Assembly: GCA_030685025.1 (NCBI GenBank)
Contig: JAUXWC010000300.1
Span: forward strand, 1 to 64,000
Source: Rhodoferax sp.
GTDB lineage: Bacteria; Pseudomonadota; Gammaproteobacteria; Burkholderiales; Burkholderiaceae_C
Direction of reading: 5' to 3'
DNA: 64,000 nt
Below, one piece after another: positions 37,105 through 45,781 of this stretch. Position numbers and translations under genes: made by a program. The first letter of the stretch is position 1; each line of letters starts with the position of its first letter. The notes under the pieces were generated by a model. The model was given only the letters and a program-made list of their open reading frames with translations, did no database searches and was not told the DNA's origin.

Positions 37105-37560
37105 ATGAATGACGCCAAGACGCAAGTCGCGATCGATGCCCTCAACCGCATCATGGAACTGGAACTGGCCGGGGTGGTGCGCTACACGCACTACTCGCTG
37201 ATGGTCTACGGCTACAACCGCATTCCCATCGTGTCGTGGATGAAGGGCAATGCCAGCGAGGGCCTGGCCCACGCGCACAAGGCGGGCGAACTGGTGACCT
37301 TGCTGGGCGGCCACCCCTCCTTGAAGATCGGCGCCTTGCTGGAGACCGAGAAACACGACATCGGCGACATCCTGCGCGAGAGCCTGGAGCACGAAAAAAC
37401 CGCGCTGGCCGCGTACTACGACTTGCTGCGAATCGCCGAAGGCGCCTCAGTGCTGCTGGAGGAATACGCCCGCGACATGATCGTGCAGGAGGAACTGCAT
37501 CTGGACGAGGTCAACAAGATGCTGCGCCGCCCCGGCGAGATCCAGCCCTTCAGCGAATAG
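37105..37560 (+). CDS. Bacterioferritin-like ferritin
   Basis: The 151-residue protein is a four-helix ferritin-like domain close in length to bacterioferritin (158). Likely ferroxidase ligands are Glu in MELELAGVVRYTHY, Glu and His in EGLAHAHKAGELVTLLGG, Glu in LEHEKTALAAYYDLL, and EELHLDEVNKML near the end. It should oxidise and store iron. The ATG at 37105 with GGAG upstream is preferred to one at 37057 that overlaps hemP. It is the last gene of the TonB-heme operon. Confidence 0.85.
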   Translation: MNDAKTQVAIDALNRIMELELAGVVRYTHYSLMVYGYNRIPIVSWMKGNASEGLAHAHKAGELVTLLGGHPSLKIGALLETEKHDIGDILRESLEHEKTALAAYYDLLRIAEGASVLLEEYARDMIVQEELHLDEVNKMLRRPGEIQPFSE

Positions 37561-37616
37561 GCTTCGTCAGCCGCGCGAGCCCGCATGCGTTCAGCACGGC
37601 TGGTTCCCGGGCTGCA

Positions 37617-37703
37617 TCACGCCGCTTGAGCGCGTCGGTCGAATCCTGAGCGCGTCGGCTCTGGCGCTCGCGCTCCTGGCGCGCCTGCAACAGCGCACGA
37701 TCA
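37617..37703 (-). pseudogene. Relic of a DUF2325 gene (about 29 codons)
   Basis: On the minus strand this stretch reads ALLQARQERERQSRRAQDST followed by DALKRRD. The intact DUF2325 gene at 48277-49551 has ALLQARQECERQGRRVQDLS then EALKRRD, so the two align without gaps at protein and DNA level. Nothing of the conserved C-terminal domain remains beyond it. The rest of the 264-base gap up to 37825 shows no other feature. Confidence 0.75.
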
Positions 37704-37824
37704 ACTGGGCGCGCCACCGCATCAGTTGGCTTTGCCGCGCGTCGGCGCGGCGATACTCGCTCGGGTACGATTGAGAACCCGGCCCAGCATCCGTCTCAAT
37801 CTCATAGGCTCCCTCGCCGCACCC

Positions 37825-40770
37825 ATGCGTCTACTGACCCATCACGACCTCGACACCCATAGTGTGCGCCAACAATTCGCCAAGTTGCAGCAGGCGCTGG
37901 CACGCGATGACTTCAAGAGTCCGAACCTCAAGAAACTTCACCCCACGCCGTACTGGCGCTTCAAGCTCGACCAGACCAACCGCCTGCTGGTGCAATTCGC
38001 CCGCCACGGCGATGAAACCGTGTGCCTGGCCCTTGAGGTGATCTTGAACCACGCCTATGATCGCTCCCGGTTCTTGCGCGGGGCCGTGCTGGACTGGCAG
38101 CAGATCGACCAGCACGAGCCCCGGGAGCCCAGCACGCTGGAGCTAGGCCAGCAGGCACCGGTGTTGCGCTATGTGCACCCGCAGCGCAATGACTTTCATG
38201 TACTGGACAAGGTGCTGAGTTTTGACGATGCCCAGCAGGCGGTGTTTGAGGCCGCGGCGCCGCTGGTGCTGGTGGGCTCGGCCGGTTCGGGCAAGACCGC
38301 GTTGACGCTGCAAAAGTTTAGGCTGGCGCGCGGGCGGGTGCTGTACGTCACGCAGTCGAGTTATCTGGCGCAAAGTGCACAGGCCATGTATTTCGCGCAC
38401 GGCTTCGAGCCCGAAGGCCAGGAGCCTGAATTCCTGAGCTACCGCGAGTTTGTCGAGACCCTGCACGTGCCGGCGGGCCGCGAGCTGACCTTTGCGGCGT
38501 TTTGCGGCTGGTTCGAGCGCTACCGCAGCGCGGCCAAACACAGCACTGGCGGCCTCGATGCCCACGCCTTGTTTGAAGAGTTTCGCGGGGTGATCTCCAG
38601 CCGCGCCGATGGTGTGTTGTCGCGTGACGGCTACCTGAGCCTGGGCGTGCGCCAGTCGCTGTTGGCAGCCGAGCAGCGCGGCGCGGTATTTGATCTGTTT
38701 GAAAAATACCGCGGTTGGTTGGACACTTCAGGCTTCTTCGACCTGAACCTGGTGGCGCACGAATGGCTGGCCAAGGCTCGTCCGGTGTATGACTTCGTGG
38801 TGGTCGATGAAGTGCAAGATTTGACCACCGTGCAACTGGCGCTGGTGCTCAAGACTCTGGGCAAACCGGGCCAGTTCATGTTGTGTGGCGATGCCAATCA
38901 GATCGTGCACCCCAACTTCTTCTCCTGGGCGGCCGTCAAGACCCTGTTTTGGCAGGACGAAGCGCTGGCGCGCACCCAATCCATCTCGGTGCTGCGCGCC
39001 AATTTTCGCAACGGCCAGGCGGTGACCGATCTGGCCAATCGCTTGCTCAAAATCAAGCATGCTCGCTTTGGATCGATTGACCGCGAAACCAATTTTCTGG
39101 TGCAGTCCTGTGCCAGCCAGGCCGGTTCGGTGCAGTTGCTGGCCGATAGAGACAGCACCCGGCGCGAGCTCAACAGCAAGACCCGCGGCTCCACCCAATT
39201 TGCCGTGCTGGTGCTGCGCGACGAGGACAAAGCCTCTGTGCGCCAGCAGTTTCAGACCCCGCTGGTGTTCTCGGTGCATGAGGCCAAGGGCCTGGAGTAC
39301 GCCAACGTGATCATGGTCGATATGGTCTCGGGCCAGCGCCAGGCGTTTGCCGAGATTGCGCAAGGTGTGCAGCCCAGCGACTTGCACGGCGACGATTTGG
39401 CCTACAGCCGGGGCCGCGACAAAACCGACCACGCGCTGGAGTTGTTCAAGTTCTACGTCAACGCCTTGTACGTGGCCATGACCCGCGTGGTCGAGAATTT
39501 GTACCTGCTTGAAGCCGACACCACGCACCCTTTGCTGCAGTTGCTCAAGCTGCGCACGACCGAGGCCACGACGCTGGCGCAGGCGCAGACCTCCAGCCAG
39601 CAGGAGTGGGCACACGAGGCGCGCCGCCTGGAACTGCAAGGCAAGCAAGAGCAGGCCGACGCGATTCGACAAAACGTGCTCAAGACCCAGAAGCCCGGTT
39701 GGCCGCTGTGGGACGAAGCCGCGTTGCAGGACCTGCTACCCAAAGCGTTGCAGCCGGATCAGATCTCCAACAAGCAGCGCCAGGCGCTGCTTGACTACGC
39801 TTTGTGGCACGGCCAGACCCATTGGATTCACAAGTTGGCCTCAAGCAGTCGGTTTGAGCCTGCGGTGCAGCTTGCCATCGCGATGAATGTCATGGATGCA
39901 AGCGCGGCGACCCCGATGCAGCCACGCGAGAGTCCGGCAAGGTATGTCGAGCGGGTCAAACAACAGCGCCAGGTCGCGGTGAAGCTCTTTGACAAGAAAA
40001 TGGAAGCCGTCGCCGAGCGCCAGCGTTCGATCTACGCCGGGCGGGCGTTCAAGGAGGTGTTGCGCCACTGCGATCAGTACGGCGTGGACCACCGCACCTA
40101 CTTCAACGCCACGCCGCTGATGATGGCCGCACAGTGCGCCAACGTGGCCTTGGTGGAGGCGCTGCTGGAGCGCGGCGCCGACCCGCTGCAACGCGACCAT
40201 TACGGCCACGGCGCCTGGGATTACGCGCTGGGCCGCGTGCTGGACGAGCCCACCACCCATACCCAGGCCAAGCTGGACGCACTGTTTGCCTTGCTGGCGC
40301 CGCCGGTGCTGGACGTGCAGACCAACGGGCGGTTGGTCCGGCTGGAGCGCCATCAGGGCGAATACTGGTTGCTCGGGCTGATGCTGGTGAGCTACAAGAA
40401 GATGTACTCCCAAGCCGTGCCCGGCGCGCAAGTGCGTCGCAATTTGACTGGTTTTTGTGCCGATTACCTGATGCGCGCCAATGAGCGCCTGCCCGACGGC
40501 GTGCTGCGCCCCGAGCGCAAGAAGCGCACCTTTTTCAACGCCGTGCTGGCCCGCGCGGAATGCAACAGCAGCTATCAGCCCAGCCGGCAATTGTGGCTGC
40601 GCAACCGGAACGGCTACTACGTCTTCAACCCGGATCTGAAGCTGCGCAGCCACAGCACCGACGAGTGGCTGTCTTGGCGGCAATGGCTCAATCAGCCACT
40701 GGTCCTGAGCGGCTGCGGTATCCGCGTGGCTGAGTCAGCGGGCCATCGTCACGGCCCCTCTGGCACATAG
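37825..40770 (+). CDS. SF1 (UvrD-like) helicase with RelE/ParE-like N-terminus and ankyrin-like C-terminus
   Basis: The 981-residue protein has three parts. Residues about 1-95 resemble a RelE/ParE toxin fold (DDFKSPNLKKLHPTPYWRFK, then LEVILNHAYDRSRFL). Residues about 140-570 are a superfamily 1 helicase: Walker A VLVGSAGSGKTAL, Walker B DFVVVDEVQDLTTVQ, FMLCGDANQIVHP, VLRANFRNGQAV, VHEAKGLEYANVIMVDM and NALYVAMTRV. Residues about 750-800 look like ankyrin repeats (TPLMMAAQCANVALVEALLE, RGADPLQRDHYG). The ATG at 37825 starts at the toxin-like domain. It overlaps the 3' end of the convergent DUF2149 gene by 22 bases. Its role is unknown; phage defence or RNA/DNA repair are possibilities. Confidence 0.8.
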   Translation: MRLLTHHDLDTHSVRQQFAKLQQALARDDFKSPNLKKLHPTPYWRFKLDQTNRLLVQFARHGDETVCLALEVILNHAYDRSRFLRGAVLDWQQIDQHEPREPSTLELGQQAPVLRYVHPQRNDFHVLDKVLSFDDAQQAVFEAAAPLVLVGSAGSGKTALTLQKFRLARGRVLYVTQSSYLAQSAQAMYFAHGFEPEGQEPEFLSYREFVETLHVPAGRELTFAAFCGWFERYRSAAKHSTGGLDAHALFEEFRGVISSRADGVLSRDGYLSLGVRQSLLAAEQRGAVFDLFEKYRGWLDTSGFFDLNLVAHEWLAKARPVYDFVVVDEVQDLTTVQLALVLKTLGKPGQFMLCGDANQIVHPNFFSWAAVKTLFWQDEALARTQSISVLRANFRNGQAVTDLANRLLKIKHARFGSIDRETNFLVQSCASQAGSVQLLADRDSTRRELNSKTRGSTQFAVLVLRDEDKASVRQQFQTPLVFSVHEAKGLEYANVIMVDMVSGQRQAFAEIAQGVQPSDLHGDDLAYSRGRDKTDHALELFKFYVNALYVAMTRVVENLYLLEADTTHPLLQLLKLRTTEATTLAQAQTSSQQEWAHEARRLELQGKQEQADAIRQNVLKTQKPGWPLWDEAALQDLLPKALQPDQISNKQRQALLDYALWHGQTHWIHKLASSSRFEPAVQLAIAMNVMDASAATPMQPRESPARYVERVKQQRQVAVKLFDKKMEAVAERQRSIYAGRAFKEVLRHCDQYGVDHRTYFNATPLMMAAQCANVALVEALLERGADPLQRDHYGHGAWDYALGRVLDEPTTHTQAKLDALFALLAPPVLDVQTNGRLVRLERHQGEYWLLGLMLVSYKKMYSQAVPGAQVRRNLTGFCADYLMRANERLPDGVLRPERKKRTFFNAVLARAECNSSYQPSRQLWLRNRNGYYVFNPDLKLRSHSTDEWLSWRQWLNQPLVLSGCGIRVAESAGHRHGPSGT

Positions 40771-41066
40771 ACCATCGAGCCGTCTTTCAAGCGGTAGGCA
40801 ATACCTGCCTTCTCGCCCTGCCCCTGGCCGATCTGGCCGCTGGACTTGTAATGCTCGATCTTGCGGCCGTCCTTTACCACCATTTCCATGTTGGGCTGGC
40901 CGGGGTTCTTGATCACCGTCACCTGGTCGCTGGTGAACGGGTTCAGCGGGTTGTTGGCCACCGCCAGCAGCAGCGCGGCAATGATCACCAGGAACACGTC
41001 GATGATGTTGACCACCGACAGAATCGGGTCGTCTGACTCCAGGTCATCCATCAAGCGCAAGCTCAT
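40749..41066 (-). CDS. DUF2149 protein, HmuV-like (ExbD-like partner)
   Basis: The 105-residue protein has one N-terminal membrane helix (ILSVVNIIDVFLVIIAALLL) followed by a small domain (MEMVVKDGRKIEHYKSSG; YRLKDGSMVYVPEGP). This matches DUF2149, which accompanies CobN-like proteins in methanogens and is HmuV in Bacteroidetes hmu operons. The helix carries an Asp in IIDVFLV in the same place as the proton-carrying Asp of ExbD (LVDVMLV here), suggesting an ExbD-like role. Its start overlaps the stop of the channel gene by four bases. Confidence 0.82.
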   Translation of the reverse strand: MSLRLMDDLESDDPILSVVNIIDVFLVIIAALLLAVANNPLNPFTSDQVTVIKNPGQPNMEMVVKDGRKIEHYKSSGQIGQGQGEKAGIAYRLKDGSMVYVPEGP

Positions 41067-41605
41067 TGAGGGCTCCCGGCTGCCAGCGCCGCCACTGGAT
41101 CATGGGCGTCGGCGCGCACCGGCGCGGCTTTGGCGCCGTGTTCCAACTCGGCCAGTTCACAAGCGTACCAGCGCCTGCGCACGTTGACGGTCCAATAGGT
41201 CAGGCTGGCGGCGATCAGCGCCACGATGACGGCCGAAAAGGCCACCATCAGGTTGGCGCTGACTTCCTGCAACTGCCCGTCACTCAAACCCTTCAAGGCG
41301 GGGCCCATCGGGATCATGGTGGCAACCAGGCCCAGCATGGGGGCAACCCGGCTGACCAGGCGCGAGCCCTCCAGCCGCTTGACCGCCAGCGCCTCCAGAT
41401 CAATCACCGTCAGATCGGGCTTGTCTTGCCGCGCCAACAGCAACTCGAAGCCGCGCGGGTCGCCCCGGCGGCGCTGTTGCACCTGCCATAGAAACGCCCC
41501 CAAGGCATAGAAGGCATAGAGGAACAGACCGATCACCGTCAGCAGCACCGGCAACAGGAACAACTGGCTGATGCCGTACAAAGTGGTTTCAAGAAAATGG
41601 CCCAT
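41063..41605 (-). CDS. MotA/TolQ/ExbB-type proton channel, HmuU-like
   Basis: The 180-residue protein has an N-terminal helix (LFLLPVLLTVIGLFLYAFYA), a cytoplasmic loop, and two helices holding the ExbB/TolQ signature: LVSRVAPMLGLVATMIPMGP and NLMVAFSAVIVALIAASLTYW. It is shorter than the ExbB at 35546 and clearly a separate paralogue. It sits between the CobN-like gene and DUF2149, as HmuU does in Bacteroidetes hmu operons. It probably forms a proton-driven motor with the DUF2149 protein, serving the chelatase rather than TonB; that role is inference. Confidence 0.85.
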   Translation of the reverse strand: MGHFLETTLYGISQLFLLPVLLTVIGLFLYAFYALGAFLWQVQQRRRGDPRGFELLLARQDKPDLTVIDLEALAVKRLEGSRLVSRVAPMLGLVATMIPMGPALKGLSDGQLQEVSANLMVAFSAVIVALIAASLTYWTVNVRRRWYACELAELEHGAKAAPVRADAHDPVAALAAGSPQ

Positions 41606-41621
41606 GGGGACTCCTTATGGT

Positions 41622-44600
41622 TCACGAAGCGGATGCGGGATAAAAACGCTGGCGCCGCCAGGCACCCAGGCCCAGCGCCATCAACACCAGGCCCAGGCCG
41701 GCCTTGGCGTCGGTGGCCGATGCCTCAGCCACTCGGGCCTGCTTGACCAGTTGCTGGCCACGCACCATTTGCGTGGGCGGCGGGGCTGGCGGGTTGGGCG
41801 CGGGCGGTGGCGCCGGCGTCGCGGTACTTGGGGGCGGCGGCACTGCGGGCGTGGGTACGGCGCGTACAGCGGGTACAGTGGGCGCGGCTTGGCGAGCGCT
41901 TGGTGGGCTCAAACCGAATCCCGGTGCGGCCTGCGGGGCCAAAGTGGCTGCGAAGGCCCTGAACATGCGGTTGTCGCTTTTCACATCGAAGCGCTGGGCG
42001 AGTTCCTGGTAGCGCTGCGCCAGGGCCTTCAGGCTGGCCGCGTCGGCCTGCCAGTAGTCCTTGCGCGCGGCTTCCAGCATGCGCTCAATCATCTGGGCTT
42101 GGGCATGCGGGTGGTGGCGCTCGAACCACTGGTTCAGGCCCAAGCGGTACTTGTCGTTGATATACACGTCGCGCAACTCGTCCCACTGGTCCTTGCGCAC
42201 CACCTCGGGTGCCACCGCCTGCCAGCCCCACAGGTTGTTGACGGCGTCGAGCATGTTCAAGGCGCCGCTGTAGCCTTCCTTTTGCATGCCCTCGATCCAG
42301 CCGGGGTGAAACTGGCGCGTGCGCAGTTCCTTGGCCAGAAAGCCCGCTGCCGACTCCATGCGCGCGCTGCCGGGCTCACGCAGGTTGGAGATGAACAGCT
42401 CAGGGCTGGCGCCGCCCAGGCTGCGCACCGCCAAGGCGATACCGCCCAAGTACTGGAACGGGTCGTCGGTGGTCAACATGCCGTACAGGTTGGAGCTGCG
42501 CGACAGCAGCGCGGCCTGCACGCCTTTCAGGTTCTCGGCATAGAGGTTGACGCCTTGCGCGGCGTTTGCGGGCAGGCTGCCCCACTCTTTCTCGTCCGGT
42601 CCGTAGGCGTGTTGCATGCGCGCCAGGTAGAGATCGGCCAGCTTCTTCTCGCCCGCGGCGCGGTTCTCCTTGCCGTCCGTGCCGACACCCCAGGTGCCCG
42701 AGGCCAGCGTGGCGCCGTCCAGTCCCGTGCCGTAGCGGCCCGATGCGTTGGAGAAGATGCGCGTGTCGGCCATGCGCCGCGCCAGCAGGGGCTCTACCCC
42801 GCGCTCGACCAGACTTCGCGCCAGCTCGCGGCTGTGCGCGGCCACCGGGTTGTCGGGCTCGCTTACGGCTGCGGCCTGTTGGGCCGCCAGCGCCAGCCAA
42901 CGCATCACGTTGGGAAAGTGGTCGCGGTACAGCCCGGTGGCCGACAGCACCACGTCCACACGCGGGCGCTTGAGTTCGGCGGCCGGCATCGCCTCGATGC
43001 CGATGACCCGACCGCCCGCATCCCACTTCGGTTTGAAACCCAGCGCGGCGAAGGCTTGCGCTTCGAGCACGCCAAAGTGGCGCATGGTCTCGACCGACCA
43101 CAGGCTGAAGGCCAGTTTCTTGGGGTAGGCACCGTGTTTCTCGCGGTACTGCGCAATCAGTTTCTCGGTCGCCTCGCGCCCGGCCGCCCAGGCTTGCCGG
43201 GTGGGCACGCGCGAGGGATCGAAGCCGTACAGGTTGCGCCCGGTCGGCAGGGCGTCCGGGTTCTTGATCGGGTCGCCGCCGTAAGAGGTGGGAATGTAGC
43301 GCCCCTCCAGCGCGGCCAGTAAGTTGGCCAGCTCCTGCGTTTGCGTCAGGTGTTGCCAGTGTGTGCGCGCCTGCGCCAGCAAGGCCGCGAGTTTGGGCTC
43401 GCCCTCGAAGAGTAGGCCCTGGCGCACATGCTGATCGAGCAGCTTCCAAACCGGCGTTTGTTTGAGCGTGCGGTAGTCGCCCACAATCATTTCCTCGGGG
43501 TCATCGGGTGCCAGCGCCGCAAGCAGTGGCTTGCCCAGCATTTGCATCACCGTGAACAGGCGCAAGTCGGACTCGGCGGCCTGGCCAAACACACTCAAGC
43601 CCAGCGGCTGATTGGCCAGGGCCAGCTCATGCAACTGGATATGCAGCGCGTCGGCAAACGCGGTGAAATCGGTCCGGATGGGTGGCAGCGTCCAGGCCAT
43701 GTCGCGTTCGATCTTGTTGGCCAGCGTCAGGCGCACGATGTCCTCGCGCGTCTGGTTGCGTACCTGGCCCTCGCTCATGTTCAGCCAGGTGTGCAGCAAG
43801 TCATGCAGTTGGTTGATCTCGCCATGCAAGCCCGCCGGCGCGAACGGTGGCGTGGCGTGGGAGATCACGGTGGCGCGGCCACGCCGTTTGGTTTGCAGCG
43901 CCTCGCCAATGTTGTCCACGATGTAGGGGTAGACCACCGGCACGTCCCCCAGCAGCAGCAAAGGCGCGTCGAACAGCGACAGACCACGCTCCTTGCCCGG
44001 CGTCCACTCCTGGCTGCCGTGCGTGCCGAAGTGCACCAGCGCGTGGGCGCCAGGCCAGTCGCCTTGAGAGCGCGACGCCGCAGGCGTCTCGGGGGCCGTA
44101 CCCTCGCGTGCCCACAGGTAGGCGGCAAGGTAGAAGTGATTGAGCGGTGCGGCGGTGGCGTGGTAGAGCGCCTTCTCCTGGTCGTCCAGGCGCTCGCCGC
44201 GTGGGGGCTGCGGCAGGATCACGGTGCGGCCCAATTGCAGGCGCGGAATCACGAAGAACCACTCGCCACCCTGCTGCAAGGCCATCGACGATTGCTCCGG
44301 CTGGCCAAAGCGAGCCGTGACGGGATCGCGCACGGCGGCGGGCAAGCTGTCGAACCAGGCGCGGTAGCGGCGCATTGGTAAACGCGCGGCCAGCCCGTCG
44401 CGCAGCAGCGGCTGTAGTTGGCCGTCGCGGTACAGCGGCGACAGCAAACGCTGCAACAGCGTCGTGAGGTGGTCGGCATCGGGCAGCTCGGTCTGGTAAC
44501 CGGCCGTTTGCAGGGCCCCCAGCGTCTGCACCAGACTGTTGGGCAGATTCAGGTAGGAGGCACCCAGGTTTTTCTCGCCAGGCGGGTAGTTCCAGAAGAA

Positions 44601-45779
44601 CACTGCCAGGCGTTTGTCGGCATTGGGCAGGCGGCGCAGCTTGGCCAGGTGCAGCGCCTTGTTCACCAGCGACTGCAATTGGTAATCGATCGACACACTG
44701 TCGCCGTCGGCCTTGCGCGCGGCCGCCACCACCAGCGGGTCGGTCAGGCCGGCGTACTCGGGCTGCGCCAGGTAGAACGGGATATCCTGCGTGGGCAGGC
44801 CCACCGGGTCGCGCTCCCAATCGGCCTGTTCACCACGCCGGTAGTTCAGGGCTTGCAACACCGGGATGCCCAGCCGCTCGAACTCGGCGCGCCGGCCCTC
44901 GGCATTGAGCATGATTTGGGTGTTGATCAACACATCCGCCACCGGCTTGCCGTGGCGCACCAGCAGGCGCTCGATGTCGCCGCTGCCCATGGCGCTGGCG
45001 TAGATCGGCAAAGCGAAGGCGCCCGCTGCCTCGATGCCCGCAATGGTGTCATCCAGCGTACCGGTCAGGCCCGAGCCAAACTGGGCTTGGTGAAACAGCA
45101 CCGCCACCACGCTTTGCTGGGCGCTGGGCGCGCGCCAGGCCAGGTAGTGTTCCAGCGTGGCAAACACCTGGCCGGGTCGCTCTGGGTGGTAGATGGCGGC
45201 ATCGGGGAACACCTGCGCGGCTTGGCAGGTGCGCGTGGCCTGCTGGCGCACTTGTGTGTTGATCTGGCAGAAAAATTCGGCGAAGTTGGCGCGAGCGCCG
45301 TTGCTGTAGTAAGCGTGCAGCGTGCTGGCCACGCTGGGCGCCAGGCCCTTGGCCTGGGGTGCGCCGCTTTGCATCCAGATCCAGGGCACGCTGAAGTGCG
45401 GCAGCAGGCTGGCCAGGCGGGCCTTGGCGGTCTCCAGTGCGGCGCCATAAGGGGCGTCGATCACCACCAGCTCAAAGCCCGCGAAGTCGCTGGCTCGCTC
45501 CTGCCCCGTGAACTGCTCGACAAAACGTGCCTCGATCACGACGTGCTCGCCCGCAGCGATGGTCTTCATGCGCTCGAACTTGCCCGGTTGAACGGGCGCT
45601 GCCGACAGGAACAGGACAGCCTTGTCCGCAGGGTTCGGTCGGGCCTGCGCCAGTGCGGGCAGCGGCAGCGCCGCCAGCGCGGTCAACAGGGCGTAAATCA
45701 CCCGATTGACAATGGCGCGTGCCACGCTCGGCCGGTTCGGGCGTGGCGTGGAGGGAACGGAAGCAGACTCGGTGGCCAC
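41622..45779 (-). CDS. Exported CobN-like chelatase, HmuS-like
   Basis: The 1385-residue protein is a CobN/magnesium-chelatase H-type subunit by size and motifs (VLINTQIMLNAEGRRAEFER, WGVGTDGKENRAAGEKKLAD, HFGTHGSQEWTPGKERGLSL, IERMLEAARKDYWQAD). Unlike cytoplasmic CobN it has an N-terminal signal segment (VNRVIYALLTALAALPLPAL, then AQARP) and a C-terminal Pro-rich linker followed by a membrane helix (AGLGLVLMALGLGAWRRQ). It is therefore predicted to work in the periplasm, anchored to the inner membrane. Placed with an HmuR-type receptor and HmuU/HmuV-like proteins, it corresponds to HmuS, for which heme iron removal has been proposed. The GTG at 45779, two bases after the receptor stop, fits the signal peptide. 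Confidence 0.85.
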   Translation of the reverse strand: MATESASVPSTPRPNRPSVARAIVNRVIYALLTALAALPLPALAQARPNPADKAVLFLSAAPVQPGKFERMKTIAAGEHVVIEARFVEQFTGQERASDFAGFELVVIDAPYGAALETAKARLASLLPHFSVPWIWMQSGAPQAKGLAPSVASTLHAYYSNGARANFAEFFCQINTQVRQQATRTCQAAQVFPDAAIYHPERPGQVFATLEHYLAWRAPSAQQSVVAVLFHQAQFGSGLTGTLDDTIAGIEAAGAFALPIYASAMGSGDIERLLVRHGKPVADVLINTQIMLNAEGRRAEFERLGIPVLQALNYRRGEQADWERDPVGLPTQDIPFYLAQPEYAGLTDPLVVAAARKADGDSVSIDYQLQSLVNKALHLAKLRRLPNADKRLAVFFWNYPPGEKNLGASYLNLPNSLVQTLGALQTAGYQTELPDADHLTTLLQRLLSPLYRDGQLQPLLRDGLAARLPMRRYRAWFDSLPAAVRDPVTARFGQPEQSSMALQQGGEWFFVIPRLQLGRTVILPQPPRGERLDDQEKALYHATAAPLNHFYLAAYLWAREGTAPETPAASRSQGDWPGAHALVHFGTHGSQEWTPGKERGLSLFDAPLLLLGDVPVVYPYIVDNIGEALQTKRRGRATVISHATPPFAPAGLHGEINQLHDLLHTWLNMSEGQVRNQTREDIVRLTLANKIERDMAWTLPPIRTDFTAFADALHIQLHELALANQPLGLSVFGQAAESDLRLFTVMQMLGKPLLAALAPDDPEEMIVGDYRTLKQTPVWKLLDQHVRQGLLFEGEPKLAALLAQARTHWQHLTQTQELANLLAALEGRYIPTSYGGDPIKNPDALPTGRNLYGFDPSRVPTRQAWAAGREATEKLIAQYREKHGAYPKKLAFSLWSVETMRHFGVLEAQAFAALGFKPKWDAGGRVIGIEAMPAAELKRPRVDVVLSATGLYRDHFPNVMRWLALAAQQAAAVSEPDNPVAAHSRELARSLVERGVEPLLARRMADTRIFSNASGRYGTGLDGATLASGTWGVGTDGKENRAAGEKKLADLYLARMQHAYGPDEKEWGSLPANAAQGVNLYAENLKGVQAALLSRSSNLYGMLTTDDPFQYLGGIALAVRSLGGASPELFISNLREPGSARMESAAGFLAKELRTRQFHPGWIEGMQKEGYSGALNMLDAVNNLWGWQAVAPEVVRKDQWDELRDVYINDKYRLGLNQWFERHHPHAQAQMIERMLEAARKDYWQADAASLKALAQRYQELAQRFDVKSDNRMFRAFAATLAPQAAPGFGLSPPSARQAAPTVPAVRAVPTPAVPPPPSTATPAPPPAPNPPAPPPTQMVRGQQLVKQARVAEASATDAKAGLGLVLMALGLGAWRRQRFYPASAS

Positions 45780-45781
45780 GC

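Noticed and set aside
41622..45779. Cobalamin biosynthesis CobN
   Set aside because: The signal segment, membrane anchor and absence of cob genes argue for a periplasmic HmuS-type protein.
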